52,153 nucleotides of DNA, taken from Fragilaria crotonensis. Its lineage: Eukaryota; Bacillariophyta; Fragilariophyceae; Fragilariales; Fragilariaceae. The notes beneath the pieces were generated by a model that worked only from the letters and a program-made list of their open reading frames with translations, had not been told where the DNA came from and ran no database searches. The position numbers were made by a program, and so were the translations under genes. Shown in pieces: positions 1-10,734 of this stretch. The DNA lies in contig JAKSYS010000445.1 of the NCBI GenBank assembly GCA_022925895.1, positions 1 through 52,153 of the forward strand, given 5' to 3'. How positions within the stretch are numbered: the first letter of the stretch is position 1; the number at the start of each line of letters is the position of its first letter.

Positions 1-1980
1 TGTATCCTGTAGCTAGTAGCCATAGGGCACTCCAGTACCATTTCCTAGTGTGGTGCGAGGCGCAAATCAATGTTGATTGTCACAATCCCCAATTTAATTC
101 ATATTCTGTGTTCAGACTTGGAGTTGCAGAAAATAGTCCTATCAAATGCTTCATTGGTGATATTGATGGCACCCTTGGATTGTATGTACTAAGCTTACTC
201 ATAGACTAGTACACAAATCAATGTGCCTCAATCCCAAAGAACAGCATGTCCTGGGTGCCAAATTCCTTTGTAAATGCAAAATGTGAGGGCTGAAATGGAG
301 ATGCAAAAAATGCAACTGTCAGGAATTATGAAGATTTTTTGGTCGTAGTACTGATGGCAGCCATTGATTGCAATGGATATGCAAACTGATTGACTAGTGG
401 GCAATTCAATGAGCAATTTGCAACTATAGCACATTTGATGCTTTCCACTTAAATGGATGATATTCAGTAGGCAGACAGTGAGATAAAACAAAATTGTACT
501 GGTGTGGGTTGCTTGGTGTGCATTGATTGTATTGCTTGATGGCATCCTTGGAAGCGCTTCACTTTCCAAGCTCATTGACTTCTTGAACAAGATTCAATGC
601 ATGATCCCAGAATGCAATAAAAATACTATGCAGAAATTCTCATTTTGGAAATGAAAAACTAGCTGTCATCATGATGGTTTCTTAAGTGTGTATTGGGTGT
701 ATTGACAGCACCCTTTGATTGTCAGTACTATCCATGCCCATCAACACTTGTTGAATTCAATGCACAAATCAACACTTTGGGTGTGGGATCCTAGTTAAAG
801 AGGTGCAAAATCTGTGGTCAACCTGGGAATTGGAAAGTTTTGGTCAATATTTGTTGAGTTTTTATATGTTGTGGTATTGATGACACCCATTGATGGTAAC
901 TGACTTCTGGTAAACTCAGTGCACAAGCAAATCCAGCACACTTGTTTACTTGGTGTAGGATCCGTGCTCAAATGCAAAAACTGCGGTCAGCTATGGGCAT
1001 GGAGAAATTATTCTGTCAGTGTTTGTTGTATTTTCTTGGTTGTTTTGTTGACCCTTCTTGATTCTAACAACTTTCAATACAAACTGACTGTTGCGCAAAC
1101 AAGTATGCAAAACCCCGGAGTACACAACTTTTGCAGATTGGGGTTCCCACTTCAATTCATATTCTGTGGTCAGACTTGGAGATGCGGAAGATGGTCCTGT
1201 CAAAGTCTCTTTCAGTTGCATTGGTGATAATCATGACACCCTTGGATTTTTGTAGTGAGCTTACTTATTGGTTGAATCACAAGGCGATGCACAGCCAAGC
1301 CCCAAATATACAGGGTGCAGAGTCCCCATTGTAATGAAAAATCTGAGGGCTGCATTGGAGATGCAGAACAAATCTTCTGTCAAGGAATGTTGAGGGTGTA
1401 TCAGAAATGTTTTTGACACCTAGGATTTTTGTAGTGAGCTTACTTATTGGTTGAAAGGCAAGTCAGTGCACAAGCCCCAAATATACAGGGTGCAGGGTCC
1501 CCATTGTAATGCAAAATCTGAGGGCTGCATTGGAGATGCAGAACAAATCTTCTGTCAAGGATTGTTAAGGGTGTATCAGAAATGTTTTTGACACCCTAGG
1601 TTTTTTTGTAGTGAGCTTACTTATTGGTTGAAAGACAAGTTAGTGCACAAGCCCCAAATATACAGTGCGGGGACCCCTTTGTAATGCAAAATCTGAGGGC
1701 TGAATGAAAGATGCAGAAAAAATGTTCTGCCAGAGTTTGTCAAGTTTGCATTGATGATACCGACGGCATCCTTTGATTGGGTGGGTATATATACCCATTG
1801 ACTAGTGTGCAATTCAGTGGGTAATTTGCCACAATTGCCGATACAGGGTTTTTGATTAATGAATATTCTGCAGTCAGACATTAATATTCAGAATTGTACT
1901 GTTGTATTTTGTTGAGTGTGTATGGATTGTATTGATGGCATCCTGAGATCCTTTCAACCTTTTTGCTCATTGACTTCTTG
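1..1980. repeat. Diverged ~178-bp tandem satellite-like array
   Basis: The stretch repeats a degenerate unit about 166-187 bp long. A marker resembling ATTGATGgCACCCTTGGATT recurs near 161, 344, 531, 697, 876, 1042, 1225, 1405, 1585, 1763 and 1933. Between markers come recurring blocks such as a GCAAAATCTGAGGGCTG-like block, GGAGATGCAGAA and CACAAGCCCCAAATATACAG. The last units (about 1250-1750) are the most alike; the leftward ones are strongly diverged. The period is close to one nucleosome repeat. Open frames inside it look like chance. It runs off the left edge, so the full array length is unknown. Confidence 0.8.
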
Positions 1981-3075
1981 AAGATTCAATTATGATGCCA
2001 AAATGCGAACAAAAAAACACAAAAATGATCAATACTCAATGGATTTTGGATTTTTAAAAATCAAAACTGGCATTTACTCCATCATCAAATGCCTGAGACT
2101 CATTGGCTGAAGCTCCCGCAACAATATTTGCTTTGGGAGTTAGTGTTGGTGTTGCGACATAAGTTAATGTGAAATTTAGGATGCGATCACATGTTATCTA
2201 CTAGTGTTGTAATCACACAAATCAGAAGTACTTTATGTTCTGAGCTTGTCAGTTGCACTATAACAACCCTAGCATTGACTTTCGTTGCTGGAGCTTCTGT
2301 AAATGAGTCTCAGGCATTTGATGATGGAGTAAATGCCAGTTGATTTTTTAAAATCCAAAATCCAATGAGTATTGATCATTTTGTGTATTTTGTTCGCATT
2401 TTGGCATCATAATTGAATCTTCAAGAAGTCAATGAGCAAAAGGTTGAAAGGATCTCAGGATGCCATCAATACAATCCATACACACTCAACAAAATACAAC
2501 AGTACAATTCTGCGGAATATTAATGTCTGACTGCAGAATATTCATTAATCAAAAACCCTGTATCGGCAATTGTGGCAAATTACCCACTGAATTGCACACT
2601 AGTCAATGGGTATATACCCCACTCCAATCAAAGGATGCCGTCGGTATCATCAATGCAAACTTGACAAACTGGCAGAACATTTTTCTGCATCTTTCATCAG
2701 TTTTGCATTACAAAGGGGTCCCCGCACCCTGTATATTTGGGGCTTGTGCTAACTTGTCTTTCCCAATAAGCTCTACAAAACCTACAGTGTCAAAACATTT
2801 CTGATACACCCTTAACAATCCTTGACAGAAGATTTGTTCTGCATGCAGCCCTCAGGCATTTTGTGGGGACCCACCCTGTATATTTGGGGCTTGTGCACTG
2901 ACTTGCCTTTCAACCAACAAGTAAGCTCACTACATCTAGGATGTCAAAAACATTTCTGATACACCCTCAACATTCCTTGACAGAAGATTTGTTCTGCATC
3001 TCCAATGCAGCCCTCAGATTTTTCATTACAATGGGGACCCTGCACCCTATATTTGGGGCTTTTGCATTGACTATC
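1290..3075. repeat. Large inverted repeat (arms ~0.8 kb, spacer ~180 bp)
   Basis: The left arm (about 1290-2110) and right arm (about 2290-3075) are reverse complements. For example, the 20 bases from 2081 (CATTTACTCCATCATCAAAT) reappear inverted near 2318-2337, and the sequence around 1840-1990 reappears inverted at about 2405-2565. Similarity extends through several satellite units, with small indels that differ between arms. The spacer of about 180 bp (2110-2290) is unique. An inverted duplication of the right end of the satellite array explains it; a foldback transposon is possible, but I see no clear target duplication. Confidence 0.85.
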
Positions 3076-3625
3076 ATACTAGCTAGTCAGCATTGAATAA
3101 AGGGATACAAAATCCATGGGTAGAACAGTGAGAAAACCTTTAAGAATTATGTTTTGTATCTCTAACTCAGACTTCAGATTATGAACGAAGCAACGTGTAG
3201 TAAAAGACTGTGTACTGGTTACTGGTGTACTGAAATCGCTGAACACCGGAGGTAGACTAAGGTGCTACGGTAGTACACCAAGTACAATGATTACGATTTG
3301 CCGACAACTGAGTAAATTGATTTGACTTTACAACAATAAGAAATACAAACACCAGGACCATTTTGTAGTAGTAACTGAGAAGCCCTGATGGCATTAGATG
3401 TATTGCTACTAATAGCTACTAGTATGCAAAGTTTAGTACCTAGTACTACATAGATAGGATGGGGGATCGGGAAGAGCACTGCCAAGTTCTAGTATACCTG
3501 CTGCTACCATAATGATTTTACTGTACTTCCATCAAATACATTTAGCTGCTGTTTTTCTCTGTCTGCCAAAGCCAAGATATCTTCATCAGCAATCATGTCG
3601 AGGACTCCACCAGTCAGATTCCGCG
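3076..3625. other. Intergenic, nothing recognised
   Basis: AT-rich sequence with a few GTAC-type short repeats (for example around 3200-3290). No convincing coding frame, RNA or repeat unit seen. Confidence 0.5.
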
Positions 3626-4657
3626 TCAGGCATTGTCATCGTTCTCCTCTTCAATCATCAGGTTCTGGCATGCAAGATTGTCTTCAGCAGCAGCCAGCAA
3701 GAAATGGAGATCCAAGATGTTGCAGCCACCACTTGCAGAATTGAGAACTTGTTGTTGTGTCCATTTTACGGAGAAGAAGAAGGTGCTTTGCATTAAAATG
3801 TATCGCAGTCCCGGCCCTGTCTCAACCTTTGCAGCACCTAACCGGGCACACAAGCGACTGTGCACATGTTTTGGCGACTTGTGGTTTCTCTCTCGCCCAC
3901 TTGCTCCAGCTACATTGCGGTGAACTGCAGACAGCAGGTGTTTGATTGAACTGTAGTCAGAGTCGTTGGACAACATCCGCAGCTCTGACGGTTTCATCAT
4001 TGTATCCTTGAAGTTGCAAAACATCTCTTCATTTGAATTGTTGTGCTTGTTGGACCTTGTAATGTAAGTGGCGAACTCACCGAACATTTTCTGATGATGG
4101 TCATCATTGCCATTTGCAAGACAAGCGAGAGCAATCTTGGCTTGTCGGCTTCCCCAGTTGAAGGAACTCTTCTCCAAATTCACCTGCAATCCTTGTCCGC
4201 CTCTCAGTATACATTGGATGAGTTGCAAAGGCAAGTGCATGTGCTTCTGTGTAGATGCTTGCAAGACAATGGTCTGTTAGAATTGTCATTCAAAACAATA
4301 TCATCATTATTCAGGTTCAAGCCTTACTTGACAGCACCATCAACAAGGCAGAAGGTAGCATCCTTGCCTTCAAAATAGGTGGGACAGGAACTGATTGTTC
4401 GAAAAAGGACTTCGAAAGCGGCGACGCCCTTCAATACGCCGGATCTGCGACAAGCTGCTTCAGCTTGTGCAGCTTGTCACATATGTCGATGTCAAGAGAG
4501 GGGAGTAAGGGGTTGCTGTTTGATGGACAGCACGTGCAAAAAGCATGTTTAACTTCTGCATTTTGTCTGCCTTGAGAGAATCAAAGTGTTGCCAACCGCC
4601 AGAAAAGAATGATGAACTATTATACAGGTGTTGTAAACAGCGTGTATTAAACAGCAA
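3626..4657 (-). pseudogene. Decayed hAT-like transposase remnant
   Basis: The minus strand carries transposase-like pieces in different frames. The 5' piece (4460-4657) contains the string FARAVHQTATPYS, which resembles the region after the BED finger in hAT-type transposases. A middle piece (4104-4289) reads LASIYTEAHALAFATHPMYT. The 3' piece (3626-4264, 212 residues) contains ASGRERNHKSPKHVHSRLCA followed by RLGAAKVETG, which resembles the C-terminal hAT dimerisation region (ER..., H..RxRL...KVE). At least two frame changes and internal stops separate the pieces, and no terminal repeats were located, so it is non-functional. The family call is by motif resemblance only. It matters because two elements in this window (21452 and 29362) carry 8-bp target duplications of the hAT kind. 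Confidence 0.5.
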
Positions 4658-4748
4658 TTAAACAAACACATCCATAGTTATAGTTCGCGGAGTGCGTACT
4701 ACAGTGTGCTCTCGTTTTGTGTTGAACAGGGACTTCTACGCGCGGACA

Positions 4749-4860
4749 ACGGGTAATGGGTAATGGGTGGGTATGGGTACGACCTAGTGGGCATGGGTGG
4801 GTAATGGGTGGTCCGAGCTCGACCGTGCGAAGAGTGGGTGGGTCATGGGTGGTCCAAGCC
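4749..4860 (+). repeat. G-rich GGGTAATGGGT-type degenerate repeat
   Basis: Runs of GGGTAAT, GGGTGGG and CATGGGTGG repeat across about 110 bp, giving many G-triplets on the plus strand with short loops. This could form G-quadruplex structures. It only loosely resembles TTAGGG telomere sequence and is not a telomere array. Confidence 0.7.
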
Positions 4861-4869
4861 TGCGTACCG

Positions 4870-5819
4870 GCTGTCTTGGGTACCCATGGGCACAGGCGTC
4901 ATACCCAGTGCAGGACTCTGCTACAGACCTATCACGTACACACATACTGACCAGAATGGAAAATACCACTTCGGTGGCAAAAAGCAATAAATGTAGCGAT
5001 AATTGTTAAACTAGCAGGGCATGTTCGTCAGACTGGGGCGGCGCGGCAACCTCAATCAAGACGCTGACCTCGCGCGTACAAAGAGTGTCACTCGTTCTCA
5101 AGGCCAACGATATTACGCACTTGCAAACATGCCTGTCTGGAAACGAGGACGTTCTCATTCATAGTATGTGTGTCGTACTTGAAACATTTATACTTTGCAG
5201 TATATCCATATGTTGTATATGACATACATGTGAATTCAATGTACAGTGCCGAGTGCCGACACTAGATAGAAAGGAAGGCTTTCCGATTCTACGGTATCAG
5301 TTCTGTAGTCGGAGTAGTGTTCGGCGACTCGTATCATTACGAACAGGCATTCTAATACCAGATACCAGAGGGACACTCATGGTACTCAGTAATGATTTCC
5401 CTGCACGCCACCGTACTCCGATGACAGACATTATTAGAGATACACACGCTTAAATGCATATGCTGAGTGTCTAAGTCTTAGCGAGCGTGTACTATGAAAA
5501 TTGTACTTCAATATTGCAGATACTCGATCATATCATCACTACGTTCAGAGACTTTGACTCTCACATGTATCTCATACTAGTATATGAGTATATGGAGTAT
5601 CCATATACATATGCGAAGATTTCGCACCCTTCTCCAGATTCTGTCGTGCCACGTCACACGAAAGATGTCCGATTAGTTGGAACTCTAATTTGGTGATACT
5701 ACTACCGGTATATCTGTGACTATGATAATGAAGTACTCGAGTACTATGCAACTATGCATACTACCCTCGAGATTACCGGTAGACCAGAGAGTACCTGGTA
5801 CGATGCGCACAATAATATT
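4870..5819. other. Intergenic, nothing recognised
   Basis: Unique sequence with scattered AGTAC/GTACT words and short AT-rich stretches (for example around 5590-5610). Open frames are short and show no recognisable protein. Confidence 0.5.
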
Positions 5820-5820
5820 G

Positions 5821-6055
5821 TCAATATATTGCAATACACGTTTCTTGCAATACAATATATTGCAATACTCGTTTATGCCAATACAATATATTGGTATTGT
5901 GATTCGAACCAATACAATATATATTGTATTGTCAGGACAAACCAATACAATATATTGTATTGTCACATCGAACCAATACAATATATTGTATTGTCAGGAC
6001 GAAGCAATACAATATATTGTTAACAATATATTGCAATACAATATATATTGTGCAC
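5821..6055. repeat. Palindrome array 1: 20-bp perfect palindrome every 31 bp
   Basis: The core CAATACAATATATTGTATTG is its own reverse complement. Copies (perfect or with one altered side) start at 5848, 5879, 5910, 5943, 5974 and 6005, so the step is 31 bp except for one of 33 bp, where the core gained two bases. The 11-base linkers are also related (TCAGGACGAAx, TCACATCGAAC). The right end reads TTAACAATATATTGCAATAC and then a GCACATCCC-like flank that is shared with array 2. No protein-coding content. Confidence 0.9.
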
Positions 6056-6168
6056 ATCCCTTGTGATCCTGAGATACAGTTGTATTAGTACAGTGCTGTA
6101 CTTCGAGTACACCAGTAACACCAAACAGTCGCTGCTTTTGCACGTATCCGTCAGTATTATGCTACTTA

Positions 6169-6392
6169 CAATATATTGTACAATATATTGCAATACTTGT
6201 TAACGACAATACAATATATTGGTATTGTAAGATGAACCAATACAATATATTGTATTGTCAGGTCGGACCAATACAATATATTGTATTATCAGATCGAACC
6301 AATACAATATATTGTATTGCCAGATCGAACCAATACAATATATTGTTAACAATATATTGCAATATATTATAATACAATATATTGTTGCGCAT
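6169..6392. repeat. Palindrome array 2, 31-bp period
   Basis: This is a second copy of the 5821-6055 array about 115 bp further on. Cores start at 6207, 6238, 6269, 6300 and 6331, exactly 31 bp apart, with linkers of the CAGATCGAAC type. It ends with the same TTAACAATATATTGCAATA block and then TTGCGCATCCCT, paralleling the end of array 1. The two arrays are therefore a direct duplication. Confidence 0.9.
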
Positions 6393-8207
6393 CCCTGCCT
6401 GGTACTAATAAGATACAATAGTCTACTGTGCTAAGCATTAACCATTGACGATATCGGAACACTGAGTACTGAGTCCTGCTACTAGTGCACTGGCAGAATT
6501 ACATTTTGTGTGTTGTATGATGACCTCTCTCTCCTTTCTTCCCGTGAGGCGTTGTTCGCAAACATAGAGGCACATAACTTATTCTGAAGTTACAACCTAC
6601 TGCAGATTGCAGATTCGAGAACAGTTCATTAGTCCACAAGTCCATGATGACACACGTTTCCACACCAAGTACAAGTTAGGTTGCTCAAGATCTTCATTTG
6701 CAAAGGCTAAGATGCCACATTGACCTTTGCAAATGCTGCTGGATATGCATGTAACTCTGTGGATGAGCATTGTTGATGCTCTCATGGTACAATGACATGG
6801 CTAGTACTAGCTAGAAGCTCTAATTTCATTATTGATGTTGACAGACATTGAGGACAAACAATAACAACATAACTGACAATCTTCCATCATTTTCATGACC
6901 ATCATAATTGCTGTCACTCTCCCGCTCATGTTGTGGTCATCCAGCATTTTCATTGAATTGGTACTGCAAGTGATTGGAATGAATCTGTTGCAATCTACAC
7001 TATTTCATGAATGGGCACTGGATGCAGAACCACAGCAGGAGGGGAGGCCTTAAGGATTATTGAGCATGGTCAACATGAAGCACCAGCAAAAAGGCACAAA
7101 TGTCATTTAGAAATTTCTTGGCATAATTCATCATTTGTCTCTATGCTACAAATTAGTGACAAAGATCTTGGTGGGGTGTACAGAAAATTCCAGGAGCAGA
7201 GTATTGCATACTGCATTACTAGTTTCTTGTTTTTCTTCATAAGCAGATGACAGAAGTGGTCCTCCACAATGCAGCATCCATCAAATTGAGTTCAAGACTC
7301 CTTTCCCTGGTGCTGTCAGCAATTACTGTGACCTTGCTCAGCATCCTCTGTGATGTAGTAAGTGAACTCTTTGTATCATGATTGTACTTTTGTTGATTCC
7401 AGCAGTTCCAGCTGTACAGCTTTGAGAGAAAGAACAATTCCTGTCACCATCTGTCACCCATTTATGTTCAGGAAGAAAAGCCTGGATCTGAACATCTTGA
7501 TGTTGTTGTTGTGCATACTGACTTACTGGGTCAATGGAGAAAGTGGCAGTACAAATCATAGAGGAACAGGGTTGGCACTGTTTTACCTTTTGAAGCATGA
7601 TGCTCCAGCATGGCAATTGTGATCTTGTTATGTGGTGTGATGATTGTGGATAGAATGCTGTTGCCCTGAATGTTGATGGTATTGCAATACATAACGTGTA
7701 ATAGTACCTGGTAGTTCTCTTGACTTGATGCTTTGACTTGCATGGCTATGTTGCATCCTCAGTGCATGCATCTGTTGCAGTGATGCATTGTGTACCAGTC
7801 GCAATGCTCGAAACCCAAGTCTTCACCTTCCAGTTGCTTAAACCTCCAGTACTGGTATGACCATACCACTATTTTGCTTCCATACGGCAGTACCAGGTTC
7901 TACGCCATACTGAACACTTTGCGCATTCTATTGCTGAAAAGCATCGAACGCCTCCTGCCTTAGTCAAAATATTCAAACGCGCATTGGAACATTGGAACAT
8001 TGGTACGGAGTACACTCAAACCTCCCACGACTTGCACCGATGGCCCTATGACCTATGACCCTATGACTCATGCGTATGACGGTTCGTAGTGCAGAATCTA
8101 GTAGGAATTCTCCACTACGAGTTCAGTACTAGAGTATACCATGATCCATAATGCATGAAACAGTATCACAGTTTGTTGGGAATTGGTATGCTGGGGAGTA
8201 TTGGAGT
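6393..8207. other. Long gene-poor stretch
   Basis: Short open frames occur on both strands (for example minus 6597-6785, plus 7011-7250, minus 7338-7616), but none resembles a known family and they overlap each other. The composition is like the repeat-rich sequence to the left. It may contain decayed transposon material, but nothing I can name. Confidence 0.4.
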
Positions 8208-8218
8208 AGCGAGGTGTA

Positions 8219-8430
8219 GAATAGCGACCAAGGGAATTATGACCGAGGATGACCGAAAATTGGAAACGGCCCTAGTTTTGCACCCAGCCGAGTTGACTAC
8301 CAAAAAATTTAAATGGGGCTTCGTCTACCGTAGACGAAGCCCCATTTAAATTTTTTGGTAGTCAACTCGGCTGGGTGCAAAACTAGGGCCGTTCGGTCAT
8401 CCTCGGTCATAATTCCCTTGGTCGCTATTC
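8219..8430. repeat. Near-perfect hairpin, ~105-bp arms, 1-nt loop
   Basis: The left arm (8219-8328) and right arm (8330-8430) are reverse complements. They meet at 8329 as CGTCTAC-C-GTAGACG. The only internal difference is a 10-base stretch (AAATTGGAAA, about 8256-8265) present only in the left arm. Weaker pairing continues outward a further ~11 bases on each side. It looks like a recent inverted duplication or foldback element. Confidence 0.9.
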
Positions 8431-8441
8431 CCACACACCGA

Positions 8442-8854
8442 GTACCAGGTACTGTAGTACAGGTAATGGAGTACTGGAGTACTGGAGTACTGGAGAACCA
8501 CTTCACTGTATGCCAATAGAGTGTTACGAGTACTGTAGTATTGTTCCAATGAGGTTACTGGAGTACTACGTCATACGTAGTAATATTTTTAGTGCGAGTC
8601 GGGAGTCGGGAGTCGGGAGTACTGTACAGTACAGTTTGTGTACTGACTGTACTACGCATTCGAGTACGTAGTGCTGGCAAAAATGGAAACGTCAGTGAAT
8701 ATGGCTTCGAATCTTGCAACCGTGCTTCATCTCAGAATTTGTTGCGCATTGCACCAGTTTCACTTCATTTTCCAGTGCATGCTGTAATAGTGTTTGACTT
8801 TTGACTACCCCACCTTCCAAGCATTTGTCATAGCGGAGTACTCCAGTATTCATC
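8442..8854 (+). other. Upstream region of the pyrophosphatase gene, GTAC-rich
   Basis: Contains stacked GGAGTACT units (8467-8490), three tandem GGGAGTC units near 8589-8610 and a TACTGTACAGTACAG palindromic stretch. No gene. It presumably includes the promoter of the following gene, but no TATA-like or initiator element can be singled out. Confidence 0.45.
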
Positions 8855-9814
8855 ATGGATGAAACTCTTGTCCCCATATCGGGAAGCTCAGAACTGAGGT
8901 CGTCGCTCTCCAGAACTTCGTCTCGCGGCTCCTTCGGTTCCGACTCTGATCTTAAAAAGCAGACCCAAGGTCCCGAAGACACTCTCGAATACCGCATCTC
9001 CATCAAGAGCGACTGCGGAAAGGTTGTTTCACTCTGGCACGATATCTCCCTAACCTACATCGACCCAATCACCAAGGAACACACGGAATACCTCAATTTC
9101 GTTTGCGAAATCCCGAAATTCACTCGCAAAAAATTCGAAATTGCCACGGACGAAGTGGGAAATCCCATCAAACAGGATGAAAAGAAGGGAGTCCTCCGAG
9201 AATTCAAAAAGGGCGACATTTTCTTCAACTACGGTTGCTTGCCCCAAACTTGGGAGGACCCCACCTTTATCCACCCCGACGCCGAAGGCTGTCGGGGAGA
9301 CAATGACCCCCTCGACGTGTGTGACATTGGCGCTCGCATCGTTGCGCCCGGATCCGTCCGGCCCGTCAAGGTTCTCGGCGTCCTGTGCATGATTGATGAA
9401 GGCGAAGCGGATTGGAAGGTGGTGGTCATTGACGCCGCCGACAAGTGGGCACCATTCTTGGACGACATCCATGATGTCGAACGGGAACTTCCAGGCACGT
9501 TGGACGCCATCCGGGAGTGGTTCCGTACCTACAAGATTCCTGATGGAAAACCACCCAATGTCTTCGGATTGGGAGAGGAGTTTATGGATAAGGAATATGC
9601 TCTTTCGATTATTGAAGAGTGCCATCATGCCTGGGAGGAACTTGTGTCTGGTGAGAAGGAACGCACGGTCGCCCTTGGTGGTCACGATGATGAAGTCAAG
9701 AAGCTTGTTCGTAAGCTTTCCAAGAACTCTCTCTTCGCGCTTGCTCCTGAGATTGATGCCCATCCTGAGGCTCATCCTGAGGATTATGACGACAACGATG
9801 CTCTGTCGTTTTAA
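8855..9814 (+). CDS. PPA: Soluble inorganic pyrophosphatase (family I)
   Basis: Intronless, 319 residues. It hydrolyses pyrophosphate to two phosphates, pulling biosynthetic reactions forward. The family I signature is at residues 139-144 (DNDPLD), with D147 just after it; these acidic residues bind the catalytic metals. Preceding it are EIPKFTRKKFEI (85-96) and the FNYGCLPQTWEDP block (114-126), and after it the ADKWAPFLDDI and DGKPPN blocks typical of eukaryotic-type enzymes. The Ser-rich N-terminus (residues 9-32) and the ~60-residue acidic/basic tail after the fold are outside the conserved core. No signal peptide is evident, so a cytosolic location is inferred. The first ATG lies in CATCATGG and is the only sensible start. 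Chance frames on both strands overlap it. Confidence 0.95.
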   Translation: MDETLVPISGSSELRSSLSRTSSRGSFGSDSDLKKQTQGPEDTLEYRISIKSDCGKVVSLWHDISLTYIDPITKEHTEYLNFVCEIPKFTRKKFEIATDEVGNPIKQDEKKGVLREFKKGDIFFNYGCLPQTWEDPTFIHPDAEGCRGDNDPLDVCDIGARIVAPGSVRPVKVLGVLCMIDEGEADWKVVVIDAADKWAPFLDDIHDVERELPGTLDAIREWFRTYKIPDGKPPNVFGLGEEFMDKEYALSIIEECHHAWEELVSGEKERTVALGGHDDEVKKLVRKLSKNSLFALAPEIDAHPEAHPEDYDDNDALSF

Positions 9815-10734
9815 ATGAGGCGGTATGAGATACTCACACGCACACCCTGATGCCTTGCGTGTGTGCTAAAGAACGAGATTGACGCAGTTGCGCATTTGTT
9901 GGAACACGTAGCATTTTAGAGGAGTGCCCGGGACAAGTACGGTGTACTCTGGTACTGACTGACCTTGAATGAGTAGTTAGAACTCTATTATTGGTGTACT
10001 TCTGATTTCTGATAGCTTACGGTGTTCCTGTTTTCAACAGAACTGTAGGCAGAGTATGTGCCCTGTATTAGGGGCGATGAAGGCCATCGCCTCTAGCAGG
10101 CGATTAGCTTCAGGTATGCATAGGTGCTCCAAACTGGGGATGACGATCATGGTAAGATAGGGTACCTGCAGTACATGCTTGTACTCGCGTGCTCCGAATG
10201 GAATGCATAGTTATATAAAGGTGTTCCAGAGGGGTAAGAACCTTTCCACTGGCTACTGGATACAGGTATACCATGCCACGAACGGGCACAGTACCGTTCA
10301 CTCACGAGCTCGCAAAAAATAGAGCGCGACTGGTGAAATTATCCAGGGAATGTTCACATGCAACGTCATGGACACATTGACAACTGTACTCAACTGTTTG
10401 TCTGTGAGTTCTTCGTTTTCGTTGCTTTCTTCGCGTCATCGGCGTTACGTCAATTCAATCCTGTGAGTATACTTTAAGAGTTGTTGACCAACGATGGTGA
10501 AGAAGAATTGGAGCATGGTGACGGAAAGCACTTGAAAGAATCTCTTTACGATTGAGACCGTACCAAGTAGCACAAGTACCCGGTACTCCAGTGCTGTAAC
10601 CTTCGTTGTGCATCACTGGCTACTGGCACTGTACTTCGAAGACATCGCACAACTTTGAGTGCATCTCGATGCATCTAATCTCCTTTCACCTCCTCACCTC
10701 TCAACTCCACCTATCGACAGAAACAAGCACAATC
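9815..10734. other. Intergenic
   Basis: About 0.9 kb with no supported gene. It contains a short CCCTGTATTAGGGGCGATGA-type stretch near 10060 and scattered GTAC words. The end (10660-10734) is C/T-rich and is presumably the leader of the next gene. Confidence 0.5.

Noticed and set aside
4749-4860. Telomere sequence
   Set aside because: The units are GGGTAAT/GGGTGGG mixtures, not regular TTAGGG, and the tract is internal and short.
5821-6392. CRISPR array (regular repeats with short spacers)
   Set aside because: The repeats are perfect palindromes, the linkers are only 11 bases and nearly identical to each other, and the setting is eukaryotic with no cas genes.
9050-9775. 241-residue minus-strand frame as a gene
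   Set aside because: Fully antisense to the pyrophosphatase coding sequence, whose motifs are unambiguous.
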